Of a stretch of 57,640 nucleotides of DNA, positions 15,833-23,583 are shown piece after piece (position 1 is the stretch's first letter; each line of letters begins with the position of its first letter). Position numbers and translations under genes: made by a program. The stretch is from an uncultured Collinsella sp. (GTDB taxonomy: Bacteria; Actinomycetota; Coriobacteriia; Coriobacteriales; Coriobacteriaceae). The DNA lies in assembly GCA_902495155.1 (NCBI GenBank), contig CABUWD010000001.1:1-57640 (forward strand), given 5' to 3'. The notes under the pieces were generated by a model. The model had not been told where the DNA came from, did not search any database, and was given only the letters and a program-made list of their open reading frames with translations.

Positions 15833-16750
15833 ATGCGCTGCCTTATCATCCACAACCCGGCATCGGGCCCCAGCTCAGATGAAATCTACGCATTCACGCA
15901 CGCCCTCGCACAGGGCGGCGACGAGGTCGTGATGCGCTTTATCGGCGATGGCATGGAGCCCGAGGACGCCGTGGCAGACGTGCGCGAATTCGATCGCGTG
16001 GTTGTCTCGGGCGGCGACGGCACCGTTTCCAACGTGCTCGACCAGATGCGCGGGTGCGGCGTCCCCACGCTCGTCTTCCCCTCCGGCACGGCTTGCCTGT
16101 TCTTCAACAACATCGGCAATGCCCCCGAGGCGGCGGCGCTCGCCAAGGCATGCCGCGCCGGCCGCACGGTCAAAGTCGACATGGGCGAGCTCTTTTGGCT
16201 CGACGAGAACGGCAACGAGAAGCGCCATGGCTTTATCATCATCGCTGGCTCAGGCTTCGACGCCGAGATCATGATGAAGGCCGCTCCCACCAAAAACGAC
16301 ATCGGCGAGATCGCCTACTTCCTCTCTGCGCTCGCCACGCCCAACCCCACGGTGGCGCACTTTACGATTGAGCACGACGGCATTGTCGAGGAGCTCGACG
16401 GCATCTGCTGCATGGCCGGCAATACCTCGGTCATCCAAAACGACATCAACCTGTTCCCCGACTGCCGCATGAACGATGGCATGGTCGACATTGCGGTCAT
16501 CGAACCCGTGCGCACCGTGCAGCTGTTGCCTACTGTGATCACCGCTGCGCTTGACCCCGCCGGTAAGGTACTCGGGCGCCCGCAGTTCAAGATCATCCAG
16601 ACCAAGGAAGCCAAGATTACCTGCACCCCGTCGCTGGGCATGCAGTTCGATGGCGAGATTATCTCCAGCAATTCGGGCGTCTTTGGAGCCCGCGCGCTTC
16701 CGCAATGCCTCGACCTCATCGTCGACGAATTCTCACCGCTTGGTAAATAG
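15833..16750 (+). CDS. diacylglycerol kinase-family lipid kinase
   Basis: This 305-aa protein has the DAGK catalytic fold shared by DgkB, YegS and sphingosine kinases: an N-terminal HNPASGPSS segment, the nucleotide-binding SGGDGTVSNVL near residue 60 and PSGTACLFFNNI near 85. Members phosphorylate diacylglycerol or related lipids at the membrane; the exact substrate is not evident. It is divergent from rnd, with under 100 bases between the starts. A 30-codon membrane peptide gene follows nine bases after the stop, probably in the same transcript, and a strong terminator ends the unit at 16929. Confidence 0.93.
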   Translation: MRCLIIHNPASGPSSDEIYAFTHALAQGGDEVVMRFIGDGMEPEDAVADVREFDRVVVSGGDGTVSNVLDQMRGCGVPTLVFPSGTACLFFNNIGNAPEAAALAKACRAGRTVKVDMGELFWLDENGNEKRHGFIIIAGSGFDAEIMMKAAPTKNDIGEIAYFLSALATPNPTVAHFTIEHDGIVEELDGICCMAGNTSVIQNDINLFPDCRMNDGMVDIAVIEPVRTVQLLPTVITAALDPAGKVLGRPQFKIIQTKEAKITCTPSLGMQFDGEIISSNSGVFGARALPQCLDLIVDEFSPLGK

Positions 16751-16759
16751 GAGGACCCC

Positions 16760-16852
16760 ATGAACGACAATCCCCTGATCGGCTTTATCATCATCGTTTT
16801 GGCCATGCTCGTCGGCTATGCGATCAACGTGATCCACCGCCGGAAGAAGTAA
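16760..16852 (+). CDS. 30-aa single-pass membrane peptide
   Basis: An ATG at 16760 preceded by AGGAGG at seven bases opens 30 codons: an acidic-polar start (MNDNP), one hydrophobic segment of about 18 residues and a basic tail ending HRRKK. This fits a small N-out/C-in membrane peptide. It lies directly downstream of the lipid kinase and upstream of that unit's terminator, so it is probably translated from the kinase mRNA and might modulate a membrane enzyme. No family is recognised; the good SD and clean topology are the support. Confidence 0.65.
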   Translation: MNDNPLIGFIIIVLAMLVGYAINVIHRRKK

Positions 16853-16888
16853 TTCCACATTGGTATGATATTCATCCAATTATCGTCT

Positions 16889-16929
16889 CCCCTGCTGTTT
16901 ATGCATTTGCCAAACAGCGGGGGATTTTT
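16889..16929 (+). terminator. terminator of the lipid kinase unit
   Basis: CCCCTGCTGTTT (16889-16900) pairs with AAACAGCGGGGG (16912-16923), one G-T wobble, followed by ATTTTT. Confidence 0.88.
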
Positions 16930-16984
16930 CATTTCGGTATTTCCAGACGCTTTATCCAGATACAGTAATTGCAGGGCGTCTTTA

Positions 16985-17013
16985 TTTGGCTAAAGCTACA
17001 GACTGAGTATAAT
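16985..17013 (+). promoter_or_regulatory. candidate promoter of the C69 dipeptidase gene
   Basis: TTTGGC (16985-16990) and a consensus TATAAT (17008-17013) are 17 bases apart, giving a leader of roughly 140 nt. A 9-bp hairpin (AAGCCCTCT, 17116-17124, with AGAGGGCTT, 17131-17139) lies just upstream of the ribosome binding site GGGAGGG. Nothing else is seen in 16930-17158. Confidence 0.6.
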
Positions 17014-17158
17014 TAACCGCTCATCGTATATTTCATTACGCTTATCGAGTAAGTATTTTTCATAGATGAATATTGTTTCCGATTCGTTACGCTAAGGGAG
17101 TGTCTTTATTGGCTGAAGCCCTCTGGCGACAGAGGGCTTTCGCACGCTGGGAGGGATT

Positions 17159-19105
17159 ATGAGGAAAACTCACCCCGTCAACGCGCTCAAGAAGCTAGGC
17201 ATAGGCCTCGCCTTTGGAGCTGCAACCATCATGTCCATGCCGACCTCTGCGCTCGCCTGCACGCAGATCTACATGGGCAAAAACCTAACGGCCGATGGCA
17301 ATACGTATTATGGCCGCACCGAGGACGTTGGCACACGTTACCTCAAGCACTATGGCATTGAACCCTCGCATGGTCCCGGCCATATCTACGGCTCAGACGA
17401 GTCCGACTTCGCATACACCTCGACCAAGACCACATATCGTTATAGCTACGTGCGCGACCACCCTTCGCAGTGGCACGGACGCTGGGACGCCTACTCCGAA
17501 GCGGGAATTAACGAGAAGGGCGTTTCTTGCTCTGCCACGCTGAGCACGAGCATGAATGACGAAGCAAAGGCCGCAGATCCCCTGACCAAAACAGGCATCA
17601 GCGAATACGTCTACGCCGGCGTCATCCTTGGCGAGAGCGGCACGGCCCGCGAGGGAGTCGAGCTCATCGGCAGGCTCATTAACGAACAGGGCGCCAACGC
17701 CAACGACCAGCTCATCATTGCCGACAACAATGAGACCTGGCTGTTCGCCGCGCTTTCCGGCCATCAGTGGATTGCCATGAAGTTGACCGATGATATCGCG
17801 TCGCTCAATCCCAATATCAGCAATCTCAACTTCAAGGTTAACCTCGATGACACCGTAAACTGCATTCACTCCGAAGGCATTAAGTCCCTACCTGAAGAAA
17901 AGGGTTTCGCCAAGTATTTCGACGACGGACAGTTCGATGTTGCCCAGACCTACGGTTCGCCCATCGACAAAACTTCCGTTCACGCTTGGTCGCGCTACGT
18001 CCAGGGCCGCGATTACCTTGGGGCTCCGCTTACTGAGGGCACCGACTATGAAATCGTCCAGGACACTAGCGAAAAACCGCGCGCTAAGGTTGGCGCCATG
18101 GTAAATGAAATGCAGCCGCTGTTCTTCCAACCCGAAAAGTCCGGTTGGAATACTTTTGAACTTATTCGCGCCTTTGGCAATCGTGGCGAAAACGTTCCCG
18201 GCCTCAGCGCCAACACCGATGGTGCCTATTGCATCGGCACCGAGCGCAACGGTGAGGCCCATCTCTTCCAGATTCGCAACGGCCTCAACCCTGAAATTGC
18301 GACCATCCAATGGGAGATGCTCTCTCGAGCTGAATTCTCCATCGCCATCCCGCTGTACTCCGCCCTGATGACCGAGGTCAGCCCCTACTTCAGCGACCAG
18401 ACCGTATCTTTCGACCACTGCGACGAAACAGACGTTGTAAACAACGAAGAGCCTGAGAACTCCATCAACTACGTCTTTATGGACATCAGCTCGCTTGCCT
18501 TCGAGAATCGTGCCACCCTCGGTGCTGGCGTCCATGCCTATCTTGACGCCCTCCAGAATGAGCTCATCGAGCAGAACAAGGAAGTTGACGCCGCCATGCT
18601 GGCCGAAACGACCACCGAGGGCCGCACTGCCCTAGCCAACAAGGCCGGCAAGGCTGCCACCGAGAACACCTACAAGAAGTGCAAGGCCCTGCTCCAGGAG
18701 ATGCGCGCCTATCAGAAGGCCGGAAACTTCGAACAGCCCTTCACCCCAAGCGATCTGAACACCGAGACCAAGGGCCTCAAGGTGTCCATTACCTACGCCC
18801 AGGACGCTCTTGCCACCGACCCGGTCACCCCGGATCAGCCCGGCACCCCCGAGCAGCCTGGTACTCCTGAGCAGCCCGGTACCCCCGAGCAGCCCGCTAA
18901 GCCCGAGCAGCCAGACGCCAAGCCTGAGAAGCCTAGCAAGTCCGACACCACGACCACGGTAACCACTAACAAGACGAACACCAAGGGCGGCCTGCCCACC
19001 ACTGGCGATCGTTTTGATGGCCGCATGGTGGCCGCATTCGCCATCGCTGGCGTTGCCGTCATCTCCGCGGGCGGTTACTTCCTCTACCGTCGCAATAAGG
19101 AGTAA
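17159..19105 (+). CDS. pepD: cell-wall-anchored C69-family dipeptidase
   Basis: Peptidase family C69 (PepD-like) enzymes are N-terminal-nucleophile hydrolases acting on dipeptides or acyl amides. The first 33 residues are a signal peptide (KK, hydrophobic core, SALA) and the next residue is Cys34, which cleavage would expose as the nucleophile: CTQIYMGKNLTADGNTYYGRTED is the expected family start. The catalytic domain runs to about 540. A Pro/Glu/Gln-rich stalk with three tandem GTPEQP units follows, then LPTTG at about 612, a hydrophobic span and YRRNKE, a sortase anchor. The enzyme should work on the cell surface on host or diet peptides. GGGAGGG precedes the ATG. Confidence 0.94.
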   Translation: MRKTHPVNALKKLGIGLAFGAATIMSMPTSALACTQIYMGKNLTADGNTYYGRTEDVGTRYLKHYGIEPSHGPGHIYGSDESDFAYTSTKTTYRYSYVRDHPSQWHGRWDAYSEAGINEKGVSCSATLSTSMNDEAKAADPLTKTGISEYVYAGVILGESGTAREGVELIGRLINEQGANANDQLIIADNNETWLFAALSGHQWIAMKLTDDIASLNPNISNLNFKVNLDDTVNCIHSEGIKSLPEEKGFAKYFDDGQFDVAQTYGSPIDKTSVHAWSRYVQGRDYLGAPLTEGTDYEIVQDTSEKPRAKVGAMVNEMQPLFFQPEKSGWNTFELIRAFGNRGENVPGLSANTDGAYCIGTERNGEAHLFQIRNGLNPEIATIQWEMLSRAEFSIAIPLYSALMTEVSPYFSDQTVSFDHCDETDVVNNEEPENSINYVFMDISSLAFENRATLGAGVHAYLDALQNELIEQNKEVDAAMLAETTTEGRTALANKAGKAATENTYKKCKALLQEMRAYQKAGNFEQPFTPSDLNTETKGLKVSITYAQDALATDPVTPDQPGTPEQPGTPEQPGTPEQPAKPEQPDAKPEKPSKSDTTTTVTTNKTNTKGGLPTTGDRFDGRMVAAFAIAGVAVISAGGYFLYRRNKE

Positions 19106-19168
19106 CGTCTTAGCTGAGCGGACAAGGCAGCAATGGCAGCCTCGCCCGCTCAACCCGCTCTTTTGACC

Positions 19169-19190
19169 GGCGGGAAACCCGCCTGAAATC
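19169..19190 (+). terminator. terminator of the C69 dipeptidase gene
   Basis: GGCGGG/CCCGCC stem (19169-19183, AAA loop) followed by a T-rich stretch; a second 10-bp hairpin (GAAATCTTTT/AAAAGATTTC) follows immediately at about 19184-19206. Confidence 0.65.
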
Positions 19191-19292
19191 TTTTCAAAAA
19201 AGATTTCCCCGCACACACTTCGCTGTGCTATAGTGCAGCGCAACAGCAACTAGGTGCGACCGCGCCATGGCATCACGAAAGGAGCCACCGAC

Positions 19293-19361
19293 ATGAAGAA
19301 CACGATGACGTCTCTCAACAACTGGTGGTGGCGTGATGCGAATACGATCGGTCGACGGTGA
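19293..19361 (+). CDS. tryptophan leader peptide
   Basis: A 22-codon frame starts with ATG after AAAGGAG and carries three consecutive Trp codons (TGG TGG TGG) at codons 11-13, then ends TGA. Trp is the rarest residue, and a triple Trp in a short peptide ahead of a terminator is the hallmark of ribosome-mediated transcription attenuation. The Trp-codon region contains GGCGTGA (19330-19336), complementary to TCACGCC (19367-19373); a ribosome stalled for lack of charged tRNA-Trp would cover the first partner and change folding before the terminator at 19400. The downstream genes encode an ECF transporter, implying control of uptake by tryptophan supply. Confidence 0.85.
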   Translation: MKNTMTSLNNWWWRDANTIGRR

Positions 19362-19399
19362 GTCCCTCACGCCTGTTTTTGCGCTCTAGGTGATTGGAA

Positions 19400-19428
19400 G
19401 GCCTCCGGTTTCGACCGGGGGCCTTTTT
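19400..19428 (+). terminator. attenuator terminator of the Trp leader
   Basis: GGCCTCCGGT (19400-19409) pairs with ACCGGGGGCC (19414-19423), one G-T wobble, followed by TTTTT. It lies between the Trp leader peptide and the first S-component gene, the place expected for an attenuator. Confidence 0.85.
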
Positions 19429-19505
19429 CTATCTCGAGCCCGATCGCATTCGCATCACGCGCCTCCGCTTTTCTCTTGCACTCCCATTCCGAAAGGATTT
19501 TCACC

Positions 19506-20078
19506 ATGTCTCAGAACACCACCGCCACCCAGCCCCGCACCGTCCAGACCGCCGACCGCGGCAAACTCGATGTCCGCGCCCTCGTCCTACTCGCCATCCT
19601 GCTTGCCGCCGGCTTTATCCTCAACTTCACCGTCGGTAAGGCCATCTCGGGCATCTCGGGCGGCATGATCAGCCCCGAGTTCATCATCTCGGCCTTCTGC
19701 CTCACCATCTTGGTCGTGCGCCCCAACATCGGTCAGGCGCTCATCATCGGCCTGATCTCGGCCGCCGTGATCCAGATCACCACCACCTCGCCGTTCATCG
19801 ATTTTGCCGCCGAGGGCATCGCCGCCATGCTTATGGCCGCCATCGTCAACGCTGCCGGCAAGAACGGCCAAGTTAAGCCTGTCGTCGCCATTGTCGCCAC
19901 CTTCGTGACCACCTTTGTCTCGGGCGTCATCTTCATGGCTATCAAGATGGCTATGCTCGGCGTGGTGGGCGAGCTCGCTGCCGCCATGCTGCCTGTCGTC
20001 GCCATGACCGCCGTCTTTAACGCCATTCTGGTCGGTGCCCTCTACTTGCCCATCCAGAAGGCCCTTAAGCTCAACTAA
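19506..20078 (+). CDS. TrpP-like ECF transporter S component, copy 1
   Basis: This 190-aa protein has five to six membrane helices and the look of an ECF substrate-binding subunit: LVLLAILLAAGFILNFTVGK at the start of the first helix, a polar mid-helix segment VIQITTTSPFID near residue 90 and a C-terminal QKALKLN. It resembles TrpP/YhaG, the Firmicutes tryptophan S component, in size and in the TTxP segment. The Trp leader in front supports tryptophan (or indole) as ligand. I chose the ATG at 19506 after GAAAGGA. A second, similar S component follows, then the energising module, so this should be a dedicated transporter. Confidence 0.75.
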   Translation: MSQNTTATQPRTVQTADRGKLDVRALVLLAILLAAGFILNFTVGKAISGISGGMISPEFIISAFCLTILVVRPNIGQALIIGLISAAVIQITTTSPFIDFAAEGIAAMLMAAIVNAAGKNGQVKPVVAIVATFVTTFVSGVIFMAIKMAMLGVVGELAAAMLPVVAMTAVFNAILVGALYLPIQKALKLN

Positions 20079-20084
20079 CCCGCT

Positions 20085-20184
20085 CGGCTTTACGAGCCAC
20101 CCCATCTTGGCGTTCATTCGTCGCTCGCGTGCCCAAGTACGCTTCGCTCCTCTTTCGCGCCAACCTGGGGCCCTCGTAAAGCCG
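20085..20184 (-). repeat. structured covarying repeat, copy 3
   Basis: Read on the minus strand, a perfect 12-bp outer stem (20085-20096 with 20173-20184) encloses CCCCA/TGGGG, a GG/GA internal loop and TTGGCG/CGCCAA (20107-20112 with 20158-20163), then an apical domain nearly identical to the copies at 14455 and 46305. It lies seven bases past the stop of the first S-component gene, antisense to the operon. Confidence 0.8.
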
Positions 20185-20286
20185 TCTCCATGCTCCATTA
20201 TTCAAAATTAATCCCCTTTTCGATTTAACCCCTTTCGTGGGGGTCTAGGACACTCTTATCTCAAATCCCACCTTAAGGAGAACATC

Positions 20287-20838
20287 ATGGCCACCGACAC
20301 TCAGGCTCGCACCATCTCCGCCAACGCCGCTTCCAACAAGGGCATCCTCGATATCACCTCGCTCGTCCTGCTCGCCGTCCTCCTTGCCGCCGGCTTTATC
20401 CTCAACATGACCGTGGGCAACGCGCTTGCCGCAACGGGTATCAAGCCGCAGTTCATCATTGCCGCCTACGCCCTGGCCATCGCACTCACGCAGGCGAGCT
20501 TTGCCCAGGCAGCCATCTTTGGCATCCTGTCAGCCGCCGTCATCCAGATCACCACGTCAATCCCCGGCCTCAACTTTGTGACCGAGCTTGCTGGCGCGCT
20601 GACGATGGCGGCGCTCGTCAAGTCCAACATCGGCGGCAACAAGGTCAACCCCTTCATCGCCGGCCTGCTCACCACCCTGGTCTCGGGTGCCCTCTTCGCC
20701 GTCCTGGGCACCGTCATCATGGGTGCCGCGCTGCCCACCGCGCTCGCCAAGGTGCCCATCGTGCTCGGCACCGCCGTCTTCAACGCCGTCGTGGTCCAGG
20801 CTCTCTTCTTCCCCCTGCGCAAGGTGCTCAACAAATAG
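20287..20838 (+). CDS. TrpP-like ECF transporter S component, copy 2
   Basis: This 183-aa membrane protein is a paralogue of the S component 200 bases upstream: both contain LAAGFILN in the first helix, a central SAAVIQITT segment, a LVSGALF or FVSGVIF helix and a short basic C-terminus. Two S components before one energising module suggest either two related ligands (for example tryptophan and indole or another aromatic compound) sharing one EcfAAT, or a functional pair. TTAAGGAG precedes the ATG. It probably lies under the same Trp attenuator unless the 200-base gap with the structured repeat holds its own promoter. Confidence 0.75.
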   Translation: MATDTQARTISANAASNKGILDITSLVLLAVLLAAGFILNMTVGNALAATGIKPQFIIAAYALAIALTQASFAQAAIFGILSAAVIQITTSIPGLNFVTELAGALTMAALVKSNIGGNKVNPFIAGLLTTLVSGALFAVLGTVIMGAALPTALAKVPIVLGTAVFNAVVVQALFFPLRKVLNK

Positions 20839-20905
20839 CCTGATATGATGGACGGGCCGCGCGTTAGCGGCCCCATCACCAAAGACTGTCCCAAACAGCT
20901 AGCAT

Positions 20906-20949
20906 TTGGGGACGTTCTTAAACGACTCGTCATTTAAGAACGTCCCCAA
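20906..20949. repeat. perfect 17-bp hairpin
   Basis: TTGGGGACGTTCTTAAA (20906-20922) is perfectly complementary to 20933-20949 with a 10-base loop. There is no T run, and it lies between co-directional genes, so a dispersed palindrome or mRNA processing site is more likely than a terminator. A GGGCCGC/GCGGCCC hairpin lies 33 bases upstream. Confidence 0.75.
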
Positions 20950-20967
20950 TGACTATGAAAGGTATCC

Positions 20968-22719
20968 ATGGAAACGATCATCAACGTCGACGATGTCTCG
21001 TTCTCCTATGGCGCGCAGACCGAGCAGGCGCTCAACCACATCTCGCTCAGCGTAAACAAGGGAGATTTCATCGGCATCATCGGGCCCTCGGGCGCCGGCA
21101 AGTCCACGCTTGCCGCCTGTCTGTCGGGTGCCGTGCCCCACCACTACACCGGCACGTTCTTCGGGTCCGTCATGGTTGACGGCCACGACACCTGCGAGGT
21201 CTCGCTGACCGACGTGTCGCAAATCGTCGGCAGTGTGCTGCAGGATATCGACACGCAGATGGTCGCCTCGGTCGTCGAGGACGAGATGCTCTTTGGCCTC
21301 GAGAACTTTGGCGTTCCCCACGACCAGATCGAACAGCGCGTGAGCGAAACGCTCGAGACCGTCGGCATCAGCGACCTGCGCGACCGCGAGATCGCCACCC
21401 TCTCGGGCGGACAGAAGCAAAAGGTAGCCATCGCCGCCATCCTCGCCATGCGTCCGCGCGTCTTGGTTCTCGACGAGCCCACCGCGGCACTCGACCCCGC
21501 CAGCTCCACTCTGGTCTTCGAGACGCTGCGTGAGGCAAACCGCGCACTCGGCATCACCATCGTCGTCATTGAGCAAAAGGTCGCCCTGCTCTCGGAGTAC
21601 TGCAACCGCGTGCTCGTGCTCAACCATGGCGAAATCGCGCTGCAGGGCGAGCCACACGAGGTCTTCGCGCATACCGACGAGCTCCGTGCCATCGGCGTCG
21701 ACTGCCCTCGCGTCACGCGTATCTTCAATAGCCTCGAGGCCGATGGTCTGGTAAGCGGAACCCCTTGCTTGGATGTCGATGAGGCCGAGCGCCTGATTTC
21801 GGGCATCGTCGATCCCGCACACGTGGACATCGAAGCTCAGGCGCCTGCCGGTTCCCCGCATGCACCGTCGTTGCGCCCTCATGCCAAGGACGCCGAACCC
21901 ATACTCACCTTCGACCATGTTGAGTTTGCCTATCCCAATGGCGGCGCCGCCGTACACGACCTTAGCCTGACGCTCTATCCTGGCGAGCTCGTGGGCATCG
22001 TCGGCCAGAACGGTGCCGGCAAGACCACGCTCACCAAGCTGCTCACAGGCCTGCTTAAGCCCGCCTCGGGCAGCGTGCGCGTCACGGGACTGGATACCGC
22101 AGCCGTTCCCACAAGCCGCATCGCTCGCGAGGTCGCGACCCTCTTCCAAAACCCCGACCGCCAGATCTGCAAGGACACCGTGCTCGACGAGGTCGCCTTT
22201 GGCCTGGAGCTTGCTGGCATCGACCGTGCCGAGGCGCTGCGTCGCGCCCAGCTCGTCATCGACCGCTTTGGCTTGCCTGCCGATGAGGCGCCTTTCTCGC
22301 TTTCGCGCGGCCAGCGACAAATGGTGGCGCTTGCCTCCGTCGTAGTGGTTGAGCCCAAGATCGTCGTGCTCGACGAACCCACGAGCGGCCTTGATTACCG
22401 CGAGTGCATGACCGTCATGGAGACCGTACGCACCATGGCCGAGCGCGGTTGCGCCGTTATCATGGTCTGCCACGATATGGAAGTCGTCTCGGATTTTGCC
22501 GAGCGCATTGTGGTAATGGCCGACGGTCGCATCCTCGACCGCGGCCGCACGCACGAGCTATTCTCGAACATCGATCTCATGCGGCGTGCCTACGTGGAGC
22601 CTCCCCAGGTTATTGAACTCTCGCGCCGTCTGGCATCTTCCGTCTCGCCCGCTTTTGCGCAGGTGAGCGAGGTCACCGATGTCGTTCGAATTACCAAGGA
22701 GATGGTCCACCGTGGTTAA
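20968..22719 (+). CDS. ecfA: ECF transporter fused EcfA-EcfA ATPase
   Basis: The 583-aa protein holds two complete ABC ATPase domains in one chain, replacing the usual separate EcfA1 and EcfA2. Domain 1 (about 1-250) has GPSGAGKSTL, LSGGQKQKVAIA and VLVLDEPTAALD; domain 2 (about 310-560) has GQNGAGKTTL, LSRGQRQMVALA and IVVLDEPTSGLD. The second signature reads LSRGQ rather than LSGGQ. It hydrolyses ATP at the membrane to toggle the S component through EcfT. GAAAGG precedes the ATG, and the stop overlaps the EcfT start by eight bases, indicating translational coupling. Confidence 0.95.
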   Translation: METIINVDDVSFSYGAQTEQALNHISLSVNKGDFIGIIGPSGAGKSTLAACLSGAVPHHYTGTFFGSVMVDGHDTCEVSLTDVSQIVGSVLQDIDTQMVASVVEDEMLFGLENFGVPHDQIEQRVSETLETVGISDLRDREIATLSGGQKQKVAIAAILAMRPRVLVLDEPTAALDPASSTLVFETLREANRALGITIVVIEQKVALLSEYCNRVLVLNHGEIALQGEPHEVFAHTDELRAIGVDCPRVTRIFNSLEADGLVSGTPCLDVDEAERLISGIVDPAHVDIEAQAPAGSPHAPSLRPHAKDAEPILTFDHVEFAYPNGGAAVHDLSLTLYPGELVGIVGQNGAGKTTLTKLLTGLLKPASGSVRVTGLDTAAVPTSRIAREVATLFQNPDRQICKDTVLDEVAFGLELAGIDRAEALRRAQLVIDRFGLPADEAPFSLSRGQRQMVALASVVVVEPKIVVLDEPTSGLDYRECMTVMETVRTMAERGCAVIMVCHDMEVVSDFAERIVVMADGRILDRGRTHELFSNIDLMRRAYVEPPQVIELSRRLASSVSPAFAQVSEVTDVVRITKEMVHRG

Positions 22720-23458
22720 CGTCATCGACTACATGCCGGGCGATACGCTGCTGCATCGCCTGAATCCCGTCGTCAAACTGGGCCTCGCCGCCGCCATCAT
22801 CGTCGGCATCTTCTTGTCCGACACCTACGTGGCGCTGCTGGGCTTTTTGGCACTCACCCTTGCGCTGGGTGCCTATGCCGGCGTCGTCGACCGTCTGTTC
22901 TCGCTGCTCAAGTTGCTGATTCCGCTCGCGCTTATCATGCTGGTGCTCCAGCTGACCTTTATGCGCGATGGCAACGTGGTGTGGGGCTTTATCACCGACA
23001 CGGGTCTCATCACAGGATCGAAGGCCTGTCTGCGCCTGCTGGGTGTGGCGCTACCACTCATCCTCATGCTCATGGTGACCAAGCTCAACGACCTTGCCAA
23101 CGCCTGCGTCGAGGTGCTGCACGTGCCGTATCGCTATGCCTTCACCTTTACCACGGCGCTGCGCTTTGTGCCGGTGTTTGGTCAGGAGATGAACGCCATC
23201 ATGGAGGCGCAGACCGCACGCGGCGTCGAGTACGACACCAAGAACCCCATCAAGAAGCTTAAGCTCATGCTGCCACTGTGTGTGCCACTGCTCATCTCGA
23301 GCGTGGGCAAGACCGATGCCACAGCCTTGGCGGCAGAACAGCGCGGCTTCTATCTGCGTACGCGCGCCAGCTCGTACAAGCGCTACCCCATCAAGGGCCT
23401 GGACATCGCCGTGCTCATCGTCAGCATCGCCCTCATCGCCATCGGCTTCCTGTTCTAG
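22712..23458 (+). CDS. ecfT: ECF transporter transmembrane subunit EcfT
   Basis: EcfT couples the ATPases to the S components in the membrane. The 248-aa protein has about five helices and the two coupling-helix motifs of the family, QTARGVEYD near residue 165 and AAEQRGFYL near 205. I chose the GTG at 22712 because AAGGAG stands eight bases before it and it overlaps the ecfA stop by eight bases. With the fused EcfA and two S components it completes the energising module; no other S component is nearby, supporting a dedicated tryptophan-type system. Confidence 0.93.
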   Translation: MVNVIDYMPGDTLLHRLNPVVKLGLAAAIIVGIFLSDTYVALLGFLALTLALGAYAGVVDRLFSLLKLLIPLALIMLVLQLTFMRDGNVVWGFITDTGLITGSKACLRLLGVALPLILMLMVTKLNDLANACVEVLHVPYRYAFTFTTALRFVPVFGQEMNAIMEAQTARGVEYDTKNPIKKLKLMLPLCVPLLISSVGKTDATALAAEQRGFYLRTRASSYKRYPIKGLDIAVLIVSIALIAIGFLF

Positions 23459-23487
23459 TTCACCACCGACAGCAACCACCCAACGCA

Positions 23488-23524
23488 AAAGGCCTCGGCT
23501 CGCACCAAACGAGCCGAGGCCTTT
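23488..23524. terminator. terminator of the ECF operon
   Basis: A perfect 15-bp stem (23488-23502 with 23510-23524) ending in AAA/TTT on its outer side, between convergent ecfT and racemase genes; it can serve both. Confidence 0.8.
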
Positions 23525-23542
23525 ACTGTTTCACCAGATAAA

Positions 23543-23577
23543 ACCTACCAAAATAAACCTGTCCCTTTTTGGCAGGT
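23543..23577. repeat. dispersed GGGACAGGTT hairpin repeat, copy 1
   Basis: ACCTACCAAAA (23543-23553) pairs with TTTTGGCAGGT (23567-23577), one mismatch. The loop, on the minus strand, contains GGGACAGGTTT, shared with hairpins at 37910 and 39124. It lies six bases from the racemase stop. Confidence 0.5.
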
Positions 23578-23583
23578 CGGAAG

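Noticed and set aside
17116..17139. 9-bp hairpin before the C69 dipeptidase start as a riboswitch
   Set aside because: It is a single short stem without conserved riboswitch landmarks; nothing more than a leader hairpin can be claimed.
18840..18895. tandem repeats encoding GTPEQP as a mobile or CRISPR-like repeat
   Set aside because: They are in-frame stalk repeats of a wall-anchored protein, with the usual Pro-rich composition.
20953..22554. 533-codon minus-strand frame opposite the fused EcfA gene
   Set aside because: It is a high-GC shadow of a protein with unmistakable ABC motifs on the plus strand and shows no family features.
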